A stretch of 5,132 nt of DNA from Nitrosopumilaceae archaeon. GTDB taxonomy: Archaea; Thermoproteota; Nitrososphaeria; Nitrososphaerales; Nitrosopumilaceae. Made by a program: the position numbers and the translations under genes. Numbering within the stretch: the stretch's first letter is position 1; every line of letters starts with the position of its first letter. Below are positions 1-4,888 of this stretch, piece by piece. The stretch lies in assembly GCA_007571225.1 (NCBI GenBank), contig RKRU01000040.1:1-5132 (forward strand). The letters are read 5' to 3'. The notes below the pieces were generated by a model. That model saw only the letters and a program-made list of their open reading frames with translations, was not told the DNA's origin and searched no databases.

Positions 1-116
1 CCACCACCGTCATCATCACCAAACGCACACAACAGATGTACGAATCCCTCTTTAGTGACATAGTACAAGAAGGCGTATCGCCATTTTATGGCCTCGCACC
101 ACACAGCACACAATAG
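1..116 (+). CDS. C-terminal end of an unidentified protein (5' end outside window)
   Basis: An open frame enters from the left edge (first whole codon at position 3) and ends at TAG 114-116, giving 37 residues. It starts with a beta-strand-like TTVIITKR, then an amphipathic stretch around QMYESLFSDIVQEG, and ends GLAPHSTQ. The other two plus frames stop at 61-63 and 53-55. Codon use, with many C-ending third positions, resembles the other genes here, so this is probably a true C-terminus and not a chance frame. The strand-plus-helix pattern suits the end of a small alpha/beta domain, but it is too short to name a family. An internal ATG at 36 exists, but nothing suggests a separate small gene starts there. 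The next plus-strand gene begins about 48 bp later. Confidence 0.55.
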   Translation, partial: TTVIITKRTQQMYESLFSDIVQEGVSPFYGLAPHSTQ

Positions 117-164
117 GTACGGCGTTGAAGCCAGAATTATGTGACGGCCTAGACATTCTCAAAC

Positions 165-689
165 ATGCGCGTACGTTATGGGGCGCGGTCCAAATCGTTT
201 ATTTGCTCTTGGTTTGACATTGTGATGTTGTCCTGGCGTCTGGACCTTGACGAAGACTATTTTCGCATATATGATTCGAAGAAGATGGTCATGGGATATT
301 TTGATCCCGACTATGGCGACATAGTTCCCGAGGACAAGCGAGACGAGATCATCGAGACAATGCTGAAGAACCACGATACTGTCATGGGAGGCGCAGTTAT
401 GGTTCCCATGGTAAAGTTTGCGCTCTTTGACAGGGATCTGGATACAGACATCAACGCTGTACAGAACAATGTCCAGCGGGTAAACCTGCACATAGACAAG
501 TGGAAGAAATTTCTCACAACTGTCGGATGCATCAGCCTGCACAGTATCAGAATATCTCACACAGACCAAGACATGCTTACAATCACGTTCCCGGTCCGGT
601 TCCCAAAGCCCCTCCCGCTTGAGAAGAACACGCTTATGGATGGAATCAAGCCCGTCTTGCATCTGCTGCAGAGATCAGGCCTATCATAG
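165..689 (+). CDS. Hypothetical soluble protein, mostly acidic
   Basis: I do not recognise this 174-residue protein. It has no signal peptide or membrane segment. After the first 20 residues it is acidic and amphipathic, with LDLDEDYFRIYD at about 25-36, a D/E-rich stretch near 45-62, and alternating strands and helices to the end (TITFPVRFPKPLPLEK near 138-153). The start is uncertain. ATG 165 has a weak AT-rich box (135-140) about 27 nt upstream. ATG 225, which gives 154 residues, has a better TTTATT box at 198-203 about 24 nt upstream. The extra 20 residues from 165 are basic, contain a cysteine and differ from the rest, so 225 may be the real start. The last 44 bp overlap the 3' end of the convergent minus-strand gene. 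A minus-strand ORF covering the same DNA looks like a shadow. Confidence 0.7.
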   Translation: MRVRYGARSKSFICSWFDIVMLSWRLDLDEDYFRIYDSKKMVMGYFDPDYGDIVPEDKRDEIIETMLKNHDTVMGGAVMVPMVKFALFDRDLDTDINAVQNNVQRVNLHIDKWKKFLTTVGCISLHSIRISHTDQDMLTITFPVRFPKPLPLEKNTLMDGIKPVLHLLQRSGLS

Positions 690-1428
690 GAACGCGTACA
701 AGCCTTGTAACTGCCACATATATCACAAACATGGCAACCAGTAAAACGATCGTACCCACCGGAAACTCTGGAACCGCGGCATACTCCTCTGACTCTGCCA
801 CCGCGGCATACCTGCCGATCTCGGCCACATGCATCTTGTCTGGCACCGTAACCACGAAGAAGGCACTCTCTCCGGCCCTTAGATAATCCGGTTTTGGATG
901 GACCAGTGCAACTGCGGCCACATTGTCTTGGTTGTCATACAGGGTCGTAACCACAGATATCATGTTTGCAGTTATCTCACCCCTGTTTGTCACCGTTCCT
1001 GCAACGATCAGGTTTCCATGCCTGTCCCGTGACAGTTCGGATTCGGTAATGTCAATTACTTGGTTTTTGGGAGTGGCAAAGTCATAATCCAGTCCCAGTA
1101 CATATGAGATCTTCTCCCCATCCCGCACCTCTGGAACTTGGTCTTCGGCGGCCAGTACGAGATCAAACGGCCCCTTCATACTAGGCATTATCGTGTTTAC
1201 AAGTGAGTCCGTCTCGTCTGCAAATATAGGATTGCCGTCACCGTCAACTAGTGTAACCTGCACGCTTACGCCGGCGAGGGGAAGATCAAGGTCGTTTACG
1301 ACCTCCCCCACCACATGAACCGACCCGTCATCACCCACATAGTACTGATCATTTTGAATGTACTGGCCAAGAGCTGCAGGCAACATGCCAGCGCAGAGGA
1401 CGCCCGTAACAAGTACAGCATGCCACAT
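646..1428 (-). CDS. Secreted, C-terminally anchored surface protein with PEF-type sorting tail
   Basis: This 260-residue protein has a signal peptide: a hydrophobic segment from about residue 4 to 20 ending in PAALGQ, with likely cleavage near 21-22. Two similar units follow, at about 29-114 and 132-196. Each runs G-x-hydrophobic-V-x-G-x-V-x-N, then a V-TL-D strand (VTLVDGDGNPIF; VTTLYDNQDN), and ends near a GPFDLVL or SAFFVVTV strand. The pattern resembles FxLYD/CARDB-like beta-sandwich domains (inference). The tail carries VPEFP at about 219-223, a ~20-residue hydrophobic helix and a basic end containing R residues. This is the layout of thaumarchaeal PEFG-CTERM proteins, thought to be processed by an archaeosortase. 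ATG 1428 is preferred over GTG 1431 because a TATA-like box is centred 28 nt upstream. It probably sits on the outer face of the cell envelope; ligand unknown. Confidence 0.82.
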   Translation of the reverse strand: MWHAVLVTGVLCAGMLPAALGQYIQNDQYYVGDDGSVHVVGEVVNDLDLPLAGVSVQVTLVDGDGNPIFADETDSLVNTIMPSMKGPFDLVLAAEDQVPEVRDGEKISYVLGLDYDFATPKNQVIDITESELSRDRHGNLIVAGTVTNRGEITANMISVVTTLYDNQDNVAAVALVHPKPDYLRAGESAFFVVTVPDKMHVAEIGRYAAVAESEEYAAVPEFPVGTIVLLVAMFVIYVAVTRLVRVPMIGLISAADARRA

Positions 1429-1450
1429 CACAACACTACCTGCGTCTGGA

Positions 1451-1460
1451 ACTAAATTAA
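1451..1460 (-). promoter_or_regulatory. TATA-like box of the PEF-tail protein gene
   Basis: Read on the minus strand this is TTAATTTAGT, an AT-rich box in a GC-richer setting, centred about 28 nt before ATG 1428. It lies in the 34-bp gap after the membrane-anchored protein gene and touches no other coding sequence. The same spacing is seen at the DHH gene. The spacing suits a leaderless transcript starting close to the ATG, so this gene may be transcribed separately from the two genes upstream as well as by readthrough. Confidence 0.5.
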
Positions 1461-1462
1461 TG

Positions 1463-2203
1463 TCACCCCTGCGGCATGTGCGTCTTGCGCCACTCCTCGG
1501 CCTCTGCTACACAGTCAGACCATTCCTGACTAACCATTCCCGAAACGCTGCCGTCTGGGTCACCTGTGTCCATATCGACACCAAGCTTTTCGTCACACAT
1601 GGCAAGCATGTGCTCTGTCACCGTATCGACCTTGCGTATTATATCGGTCCGCGGGGGAGTGAATGTCTCGTCTGGATCGTCATAAGTTAATGTGCCGGTC
1701 TTGGCCGAATAGAACTCCACCAACCCGAGCATCTCATACTCCAGCGCATCTTGCAGCAGCGCATCGGACCTCTCTTTTGACTGCTCATCCTCTGTTCGCA
1801 TCCATTCTATGAATGCTAGGTCGCTCTCAAGCTGGGCCTGAGAAGAGAGTTTCAGTAACTGAACTGACCCATCAAAGATCTCCGGCGGCTCCAGCGAATC
1901 GTATCCGGATATCACATTTCCAAACTCAAGTACGTGGTTGTCATAAAACGCAGACAGCCCCTCGTCGCTTACGTCACCCTCCTCCCACTGTACCTTTGTA
2001 GAATAGAATGTCTCCTGCAGTTCCCTGACATCATCCTGTATGCGTTCTAGCTCCATACCAAACTCCAGTCCCTTTTGCCGGGTCTGCTCCACCGAATAGT
2101 TGTACGCCACGATCGAACACACAATCACCGCCGCAACGACGGCAATCATGATGTTCCGTATGTTTTTCGGCGTGCCTTTTTTTGTCTTCTTTTTAGGGTT
2201 CAA
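1463..2203 (-). CDS. Hypothetical membrane-anchored extracytoplasmic protein
   Basis: The 246-residue product begins with a strongly basic stretch (MNPKKKTKKG) and has one hydrophobic helix at about residues 18-35. The remaining ~210 residues are acidic. By the positive-inside rule the N-terminus is cytoplasmic and the bulk is outside. Residues 38-68 (EQTRQKGLEFGMELERIQDD and on) look helical and possibly coiled-coil. Further helices at about 112-168 and 185-206 suggest a helical bundle. C203 and C231 are the only external cysteines and could form a disulfide. I do not recognise a named family or any catalytic motif. The start is TTG 2203, which overlaps the stop of the 96-aa gene as TTGA, implying translational coupling. 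The next ATG lies inside the membrane helix, so TTG is the reasonable choice. A sensor-like or envelope-structural role is only a guess. Confidence 0.75.
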   Translation of the reverse strand: MNPKKKTKKGTPKNIRNIMIAVVAAVIVCSIVAYNYSVEQTRQKGLEFGMELERIQDDVRELQETFYSTKVQWEEGDVSDEGLSAFYDNHVLEFGNVISGYDSLEPPEIFDGSVQLLKLSSQAQLESDLAFIEWMRTEDEQSKERSDALLQDALEYEMLGLVEFYSAKTGTLTYDDPDETFTPPRTDIIRKVDTVTEHMLAMCDEKLGVDMDTGDPDGSVSGMVSQEWSDCVAEAEEWRKTHMPQG

Positions 2204-2490
2204 AGGTAGTCCACATAGTTTCCGTCGTCATCTAGTTTTAGTTCTATCGTAAGCTCCACACCGCTGATAAACGACTGGTTCCGGATCGTCCTCACCCGGT
2301 TTACCATCAGTTCGTAAGGCCATATATCGACTATTATCGAACCGATCTTTGCATCTGGTGTCTCCGTTACAATCATATCCTCTCTTCTTATCCCGTGCCG
2401 CTCCAGCATGTGCATCGTATGATCCAAAAGGGGTTTTGGGTTGTTGTAGTTTAGGACCCAAACAGGAGGCTCATATTCGATCTTCTTCAA
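2200..2490 (-). CDS. Small hypothetical protein, first gene of the minus-strand cluster
   Basis: This 96-residue protein is unrecognised. It has no membrane segment. The order is a short strand (PPVWVLNYN), a helix with HTMHMLERHG at about 24-33, a strand around DMIVTETPD (38-46), then IGSIIVDIWPYEL (49-61) and a C-terminal beta hairpin with VELTIELKLDDDGNYVDYL. It looks like a compact alpha/beta fold. The start is TTG 2490: the frame is closed by TGA at 2497-2499 just upstream and has no ATG near the N-terminus. An AT-rich box centred near 2518 lies 28 nt before it. The stop TGA 2200-2202 overlaps the TTG of the membrane protein gene, so the two are almost certainly co-transcribed and may act together, this one in the cytoplasm. 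Confidence 0.7.
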   Translation of the reverse strand: MKKIEYEPPVWVLNYNNPKPLLDHTMHMLERHGIRREDMIVTETPDAKIGSIIVDIWPYELMVNRVRTIRNQSFISGVELTIELKLDDDGNYVDYL

Positions 2491-2512
2491 CGACTGTCAT
2501 GCCAGCTGCGCA

Positions 2513-2528
2513 GTATACAATTATTTGT
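2513..2528 (-). promoter_or_regulatory. Probable promoter of the minus-strand two-gene operon
   Basis: On the minus strand the box reads AACAAATAATTGTATA, the most AT-rich stretch upstream of the TTG at 2490. Its proximal part is centred about 28 nt from the TTG, the same spacing seen at two other genes here. An ATG at 2500 opens only a 9-codon frame and is probably not the start of a gene. The box also contains a 5-bp inverted repeat, TACAA (2516-2520) and TTGTA. Confidence 0.4.
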
Positions 2529-2553
2529 TTGTACAGTGCGCCCACCATATCAC

Positions 2554-2588
2554 CTGCGCGGCATCTGCTGCGCGGCATCTGCTGCGCG
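2554..2588. repeat. 14-bp tandem repeat, 2.5 copies
   Basis: The unit CTGCGCGGCATCTG occurs exactly at 2554-2567 and 2568-2581, followed by the first seven bases of a third copy at 2582-2588. It is GC-rich in an otherwise mixed intergenic region. The octamer GCGCCCAC lies on either side (2538-2545 and 2586-2593). The period is not a multiple of three, which argues against coding. Confidence 0.9.
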
Positions 2589-2617
2589 CCCACACCCCGG
2601 GACCCGCACGGCATGTA

Positions 2618-2691
2618 TGTTTACGTCCAACATAGATAATTTGTCAAATTTGTGCCTAGAATCGGTCATTCAGGCGCAGGAGACGTAAACA
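2618..2691. repeat. Spaced 10-bp inverted repeat around an AT palindrome
   Basis: TGTTTACGTC (2618-2627) is the exact reverse complement of GACGTAAACA (2682-2691), with 54 bp between. Inside is AATTTGTCAAATT (2638-2650), a 6-bp inverted repeat around one base. The arms could be paired binding sites for a dimeric regulator, or the base of a long RNA stem. Position between two divergent promoters favours regulation. Confidence 0.5.
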
Positions 2692-2720
2692 GCACCCCTG
2701 CATCGTACCACAAACTGTCA

Positions 2721-2738
2721 GGTATGCGGCCGCATACC
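2721..2738. promoter_or_regulatory. Perfect 18-bp palindrome, candidate operator of the DHH gene
   Basis: GGTATGCGGCCGCATACC is identical to its reverse complement with no spacer. It lies 34 bp upstream of the DHH TATA box, where an archaeal activator or repressor dimer could bind. A partly matching GGTATAC occurs at 2758-2764, between the palindrome and the TATA box. With no loop it would make a poor RNA hairpin, so a DNA-binding site is more likely. Confidence 0.55.
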
Positions 2739-2770
2739 CAAGACGCAGGCTGGAGAGGGTATACTTTTTT

Positions 2771-2780
2771 CATTTAAATT
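2771..2780 (+). promoter_or_regulatory. TATA box of the DHH phosphoesterase gene
   Basis: CATTTAAATT contains TTTAAA at 2773-2778, the strongest TATA match in the window, preceded by a T-tract (2765-2770). Its centre is about 28 nt before ATG 2804. There is no Shine-Dalgarno sequence between box and start, so the transcript is probably leaderless. This spacing supports ATG 2804 over the in-frame TTG 2798. Confidence 0.7.
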
Positions 2781-2803
2781 GAGCCAAAGACACCCACTTG
2801 GAT

Positions 2804-4042
2804 ATGATCAACCACACGAGTGGAATTATAGGCAGTATGTTGCAGGTCACTGCAGGCTCGTCTCTAGGACAGGCAGATCCCAGAGCCACCGACGGACAGG
2901 CCCCCGTAGCAGTCGAAGACGCTGCCGGCACGGCCGGGGTGGCCGGCAATTCAGATACCGAGATTCAGGCTGCCGGCACGGCCGCGTTATCTGAAGCCGC
3001 GGCGCCAGGCAAAACCAGAACCGCACGGGTAAAACGGACACGGATAGTCTGTATATCACACAAAGAAGATCTGGACGGAATCAGCGCAGCTGCGCTAGTA
3101 AAGCAGGCCTTCGGAGGGGATACTATACTTACCGATTATCTGAACCAGATGCAGATCATCGAGGATGTGTCATCCGACAGCACTCTGAAAAAGCTGTTCA
3201 TATGTGATCTAGGTCTAAGCAAGAAAAACCAAGAACAGTTCATAGAGATAATGCAGAGACTCCGCAGGGCGCGCGTGTCCATCGTCTACGTCGATCACCA
3301 TGCAATAGATCCCGATGTTGCAAGACGTCTCTCGGATCTCAAGGTACGTATGATTCATGACCCCGGCGAATGTTCGACGGTTCTCGCATACGAGGCGTTC
3401 AAATCAAAACTGCAGTTTCATGCAACCTTTGTGGCCACCTGCGCCGCAATCACCGACTACATGGAGGACAAGCCCGGGGGCGCTAGGCTTCTTCAAATGT
3501 ATGACAGGCAGTTTGCGCTGATCAGTGCAACCGTAATGACGTATAACATAACCGGCCACCAAAAGGACGACGAGTATCTAGTCCACTTAGTTGACGAACT
3601 GGCCAGCTCCAGATATCCGCACGAGATTCAGGACTCGTTTGTGTTTGCCCAAACCCAGGTAGAGAGGCTTTCCGAACTGATCGACAAGGTAAAGGCCGGA
3701 CTGAAGAAGATGAGAAACCTTGCACATATGGAGGTGACGGATGCAGGCGCCGGGGGCGCGGTAAACTTTGTGCTTGGCATGTCAGGCAAGGAGGTAGGCG
3801 TGGCATACAAGGAAAAGACAACCGAACAGGTCTATACCATATCCATACGGGGGGCAAGATCATGCAGTGTCCACCTAGGAAAGATTGTAAACGTGCTTGC
3901 AACCGAGCTGGGCGGCTCTGGAGGAGGGCATGACAAGGCCTGCGGGGCAGTCATCCCGATTACAAAGATCAAAAAATTCCTCTCAGAGCTCAACAAGAGA
4001 ATAGCAGACGGGCAAGCCGACACGACACAGCCAGATACATGA
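2804..4042 (+). CDS. DHH/DHHA1 family phosphoesterase
   Basis: This 412-residue protein should be a metal-dependent cytoplasmic phosphodiesterase acting on nucleic acid ends, short oligonucleotides or small phosphorylated nucleotides. All the DHH-family motifs are visible. Motif I is SHKEDLDGISAA (D89-x-D91-G). Motif II is FICDLGLS (D135). The namesake VYVDHHAID has D164-H165-H166, and ITDYM supplies D218. The C-terminal DHHA1 substrate-binding domain has SIRGARSCSVHLGK (~347-360) and GGSGGGHDKACGA (370-382). The first ~75 residues are an Ala/Gly/Thr-rich, low-complexity extension ending in a basic TRTARVKRTR run, unusual for the family, with an in-frame 16-bp duplication encoding AAGTA twice. 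Within the superfamily it could be a RecJ/GAN-like nuclease, an NrnA-type nanoRNase/pAp phosphatase or an archaeal orphan. No membrane, CBS or GGDEF part is present. It has its own promoter and no co-directional neighbour. Confidence 0.92.
   Translation: MINHTSGIIGSMLQVTAGSSLGQADPRATDGQAPVAVEDAAGTAGVAGNSDTEIQAAGTAALSEAAAPGKTRTARVKRTRIVCISHKEDLDGISAAALVKQAFGGDTILTDYLNQMQIIEDVSSDSTLKKLFICDLGLSKKNQEQFIEIMQRLRRARVSIVYVDHHAIDPDVARRLSDLKVRMIHDPGECSTVLAYEAFKSKLQFHATFVATCAAITDYMEDKPGGARLLQMYDRQFALISATVMTYNITGHQKDDEYLVHLVDELASSRYPHEIQDSFVFAQTQVERLSELIDKVKAGLKKMRNLAHMEVTDAGAGGAVNFVLGMSGKEVGVAYKEKTTEQVYTISIRGARSCSVHLGKIVNVLATELGGSGGGHDKACGAVIPITKIKKFLSELNKRIADGQADTTQPDT
2921..2984 (+). repeat. In-frame 16-bp direct repeat in the DHH N-terminal extension
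   Basis: GCTGCCGGCACGGCCG occurs at 2921-2936 and again at 2969-2984. The copies are 48 bp apart, exactly 16 codons, so each encodes AAGTA. GGCCGGCA at 2941-2948 is a related GC-rich fragment between them. This is consistent with the disordered linker having grown by short in-frame duplication. Confidence 0.85.
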
Positions 4043-4045
4043 ATT

Positions 4046-4131
4046 CCAATTATATTATCATAAAATTAACCGTACCATCCATGGTACTTGCCGGATCTTA
4101 ACCAGCAACACAATCAAACCAAGTTCTGCCA
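4046..4131. repeat. Long direct repeat, copy 1 (~86 bp)
   Basis: This stretch aligns without gaps to 5047-5132; I count 63 of 86 identical positions by eye. The best-kept blocks are TAAAAT-AAC (4061-4070), ACCATCCATG (4074-4083), CGGATC (4092-4097) and AATCAAACCA (4112-4121). It begins 4 bp after the DHH stop. This copy also has a perfect GTACCA-TCCA-TGGTAC hairpin (4072-4087) not kept in copy 2. Differences between copies show no third-codon bias in the minus-strand frame I checked, so it looks non-coding. Confidence 0.75.
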
Positions 4132-4133
4132 TA

Positions 4134-4139
4134 TTTTTT
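4134..4139 (+). terminator. Possible oligo-T terminator after the DHH gene
   Basis: A run of six T residues in an AT-rich stretch lies about 90 bp after the DHH stop codon. Archaeal transcription often ends at T-runs without a hairpin. The distance and single short run make this a weak call. Confidence 0.25.
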
Positions 4140-4149
4140 GACAAAGTCA

Positions 4150-4280
4150 TTATCTGAGACTAGTCAACATTCAAGTTTTGTGAAGAACTGACTAAATACA
4201 TTCATCACTAGAACCGGTCTTATCTGAGATTGGCTAGATCACGGATTTTGGAGAGAACCTTGGAGAGAATCGTTCATTAG
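4150..4280. repeat. Degenerate ~70-bp tandem duplication
   Basis: TTATCTGAGA occurs at 4150-4159 and 4220-4229. Ungapped comparison at a 70-bp offset continues at about half identity over the first ~51 bp, with TTTTG and GAAC shared in register, and both units end in a TTCAT...TAG string. The second unit runs into the stop codon of the methylase-like ORF. This looks like an old tandem copy, less certain than the exact 10-bp anchor alone. Confidence 0.4.
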
Positions 4281-4888
4281 CCGCCTACCGCGCCGCCGTC
4301 AGAAGCGGTAGCAGTAGGGTATTCTCTGTTTGAGACAGTTGGCTCGGCAGTCAATCTTTCTCTCCACCCAACCAACACACTCGCATTCAAGCCGAGCACT
4401 TTTGCAGCTGCATCGTCGATCATTTGGCGCACTGGATCATTTCTGGAATCCTTAAGAGGTTGGATCTCTTCATTACAAATACTCTCAAATGTCTCTGTTA
4501 ACAGTGGCCAGTATGGATTGTCAGATTTTGGTATCTTGATCTCCTTCAAATGTTCTAGCGACCAATCTGGATACGTAAGTTTTCTGCTGCGGCGATTCAA
4601 CAACATCATAGAAACAGGGGTGGAGTTCCACCACACGGTCAGTGCCTTTGAAATATCTCCCCCGTCAGTCTGCACAGGTATCCAGAAATTGCCAATCGTA
4701 GGCATGTCTGAATATAGCGCCGTCAACCTACTGCTTGTTGTGCTGAATTTTGCCGCCACAAACATGTGATTGGCGCGCCCAATATACTGTCTTGCTATTC
4801 TCTCACTGCCTGGTTTTGGATGCCAGTGACCATCAGGCACATCACGTATTGTCTTTCGTATCTCTGCACTTATTGAGTCGAATATCAT
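4277..4888 (-). CDS. C-terminal piece of an N6-adenine DNA methyltransferase, probable remnant
   Basis: The 203-residue ORF resembles only the target-recognition and C-terminal end of large N6-adenine DNA methylases of restriction or phage-defence systems. Familiar patterns are KALTVWWNSTPVSMMLL at 81-97 (the W-NST block), a following LEHLKEIKIP (111-120), and MIDDAAAKVLGLN near 156-168 with a distal RLTAEPTVS (178-186). In related enzymes these patterns follow the catalytic domain. No SAM-binding motif or catalytic NPPY/DPPY is present, so it cannot methylate DNA alone. The frame stays open upstream to a TAG at 4943-4945, and residues there (PVFWTEPECKCNNIG) look protein-like but contain no start codon. 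That suggests a 5'-truncated gene. No TATA box is seen at the usual distance. The long direct repeat lies on both sides. It could still be expressed as a stand-alone specificity-like protein. The family call is from pattern memory. Confidence 0.6.
   Translation of the reverse strand: MIFDSISAEIRKTIRDVPDGHWHPKPGSERIARQYIGRANHMFVAAKFSTTSSRLTALYSDMPTIGNFWIPVQTDGGDISKALTVWWNSTPVSMMLLNRRSRKLTYPDWSLEHLKEIKIPKSDNPYWPLLTETFESICNEEIQPLKDSRNDPVRQMIDDAAAKVLGLNASVLVGWRERLTAEPTVSNREYPTATASDGGAVGG

Larger units (their letters stand above)
2491..2803. other. Divergent intergenic region, repeat- and palindrome-rich
   Basis: About 310 bp separate the minus-strand cluster from the DHH gene. No convincing gene is present. 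A 46-codon plus-strand frame (2499-2639) runs through a 14-bp tandem repeat, whose length is not a multiple of three, and shows no protein-like pattern. In order the region holds the minus-strand promoter, the tandem repeat (2554-2588), a 10-bp inverted repeat (2618-2627 and 2682-2691) flanking AATTTGTCAAATT (2638-2650), an 18-bp palindrome (2721-2738) and the DHH TATA box (2773-2778). This density suggests regulated transcription in both directions, or an undetected non-coding RNA. Confidence 0.6.
4043..4276. other. AT-rich non-coding stretch with repeats between DHH gene and methylase remnant
   Basis: No ORF of note occurs in these ~230 bp. They contain copy 1 of the long direct repeat, a T6 run at 4134-4139 that could end the DHH transcript, and a degenerate ~70-bp tandem duplication. 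TAGTCA (4161-4166) and TGACTA (4189-4194) form an inverted repeat with a smaller TTCA/TGAA pair inside, a possible weak hairpin. At the end TTGGAGAGAA occurs twice, at 4248-4257 and 4260-4269. The composition differs visibly from the DHH gene. Confidence 0.6.

Noticed and set aside
210..235. Similarity of TTGGTTTGA...TTG near 210 to the minus-strand sequence of the long repeats
   Set aside because: Only about a dozen bases match and the similarity does not extend; likely chance.
159..662. 167-codon minus-strand open frame opposite the 165-689 gene
   Set aside because: It lies wholly across a more protein-like plus-strand frame; its product is rich in His, Cys and Val with no clear domain pattern and begins beyond a plausible promoter. 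Treated as a shadow.
2499..2639. 46-codon plus-strand frame starting at ATG 2499
   Set aside because: It runs through a 14-bp tandem repeat that shifts frame between units, has odd Cys/Pro/Arg composition and overlaps the promoter of the minus-strand operon.
3522..3902. 126-codon minus-strand frame inside the DHH gene
   Set aside because: It sits opposite the conserved DHH and DHHA1 coding sequence and is rich in Pro, Ser and Arg, as expected of an antisense shadow.
4072..4087. GTACCA-TCCA-TGGTAC hairpin as a DHH gene terminator
   Set aside because: It is perfect but followed by no T-run, and it is not kept in repeat copy 2. Archaeal termination does not usually rely on such hairpins.
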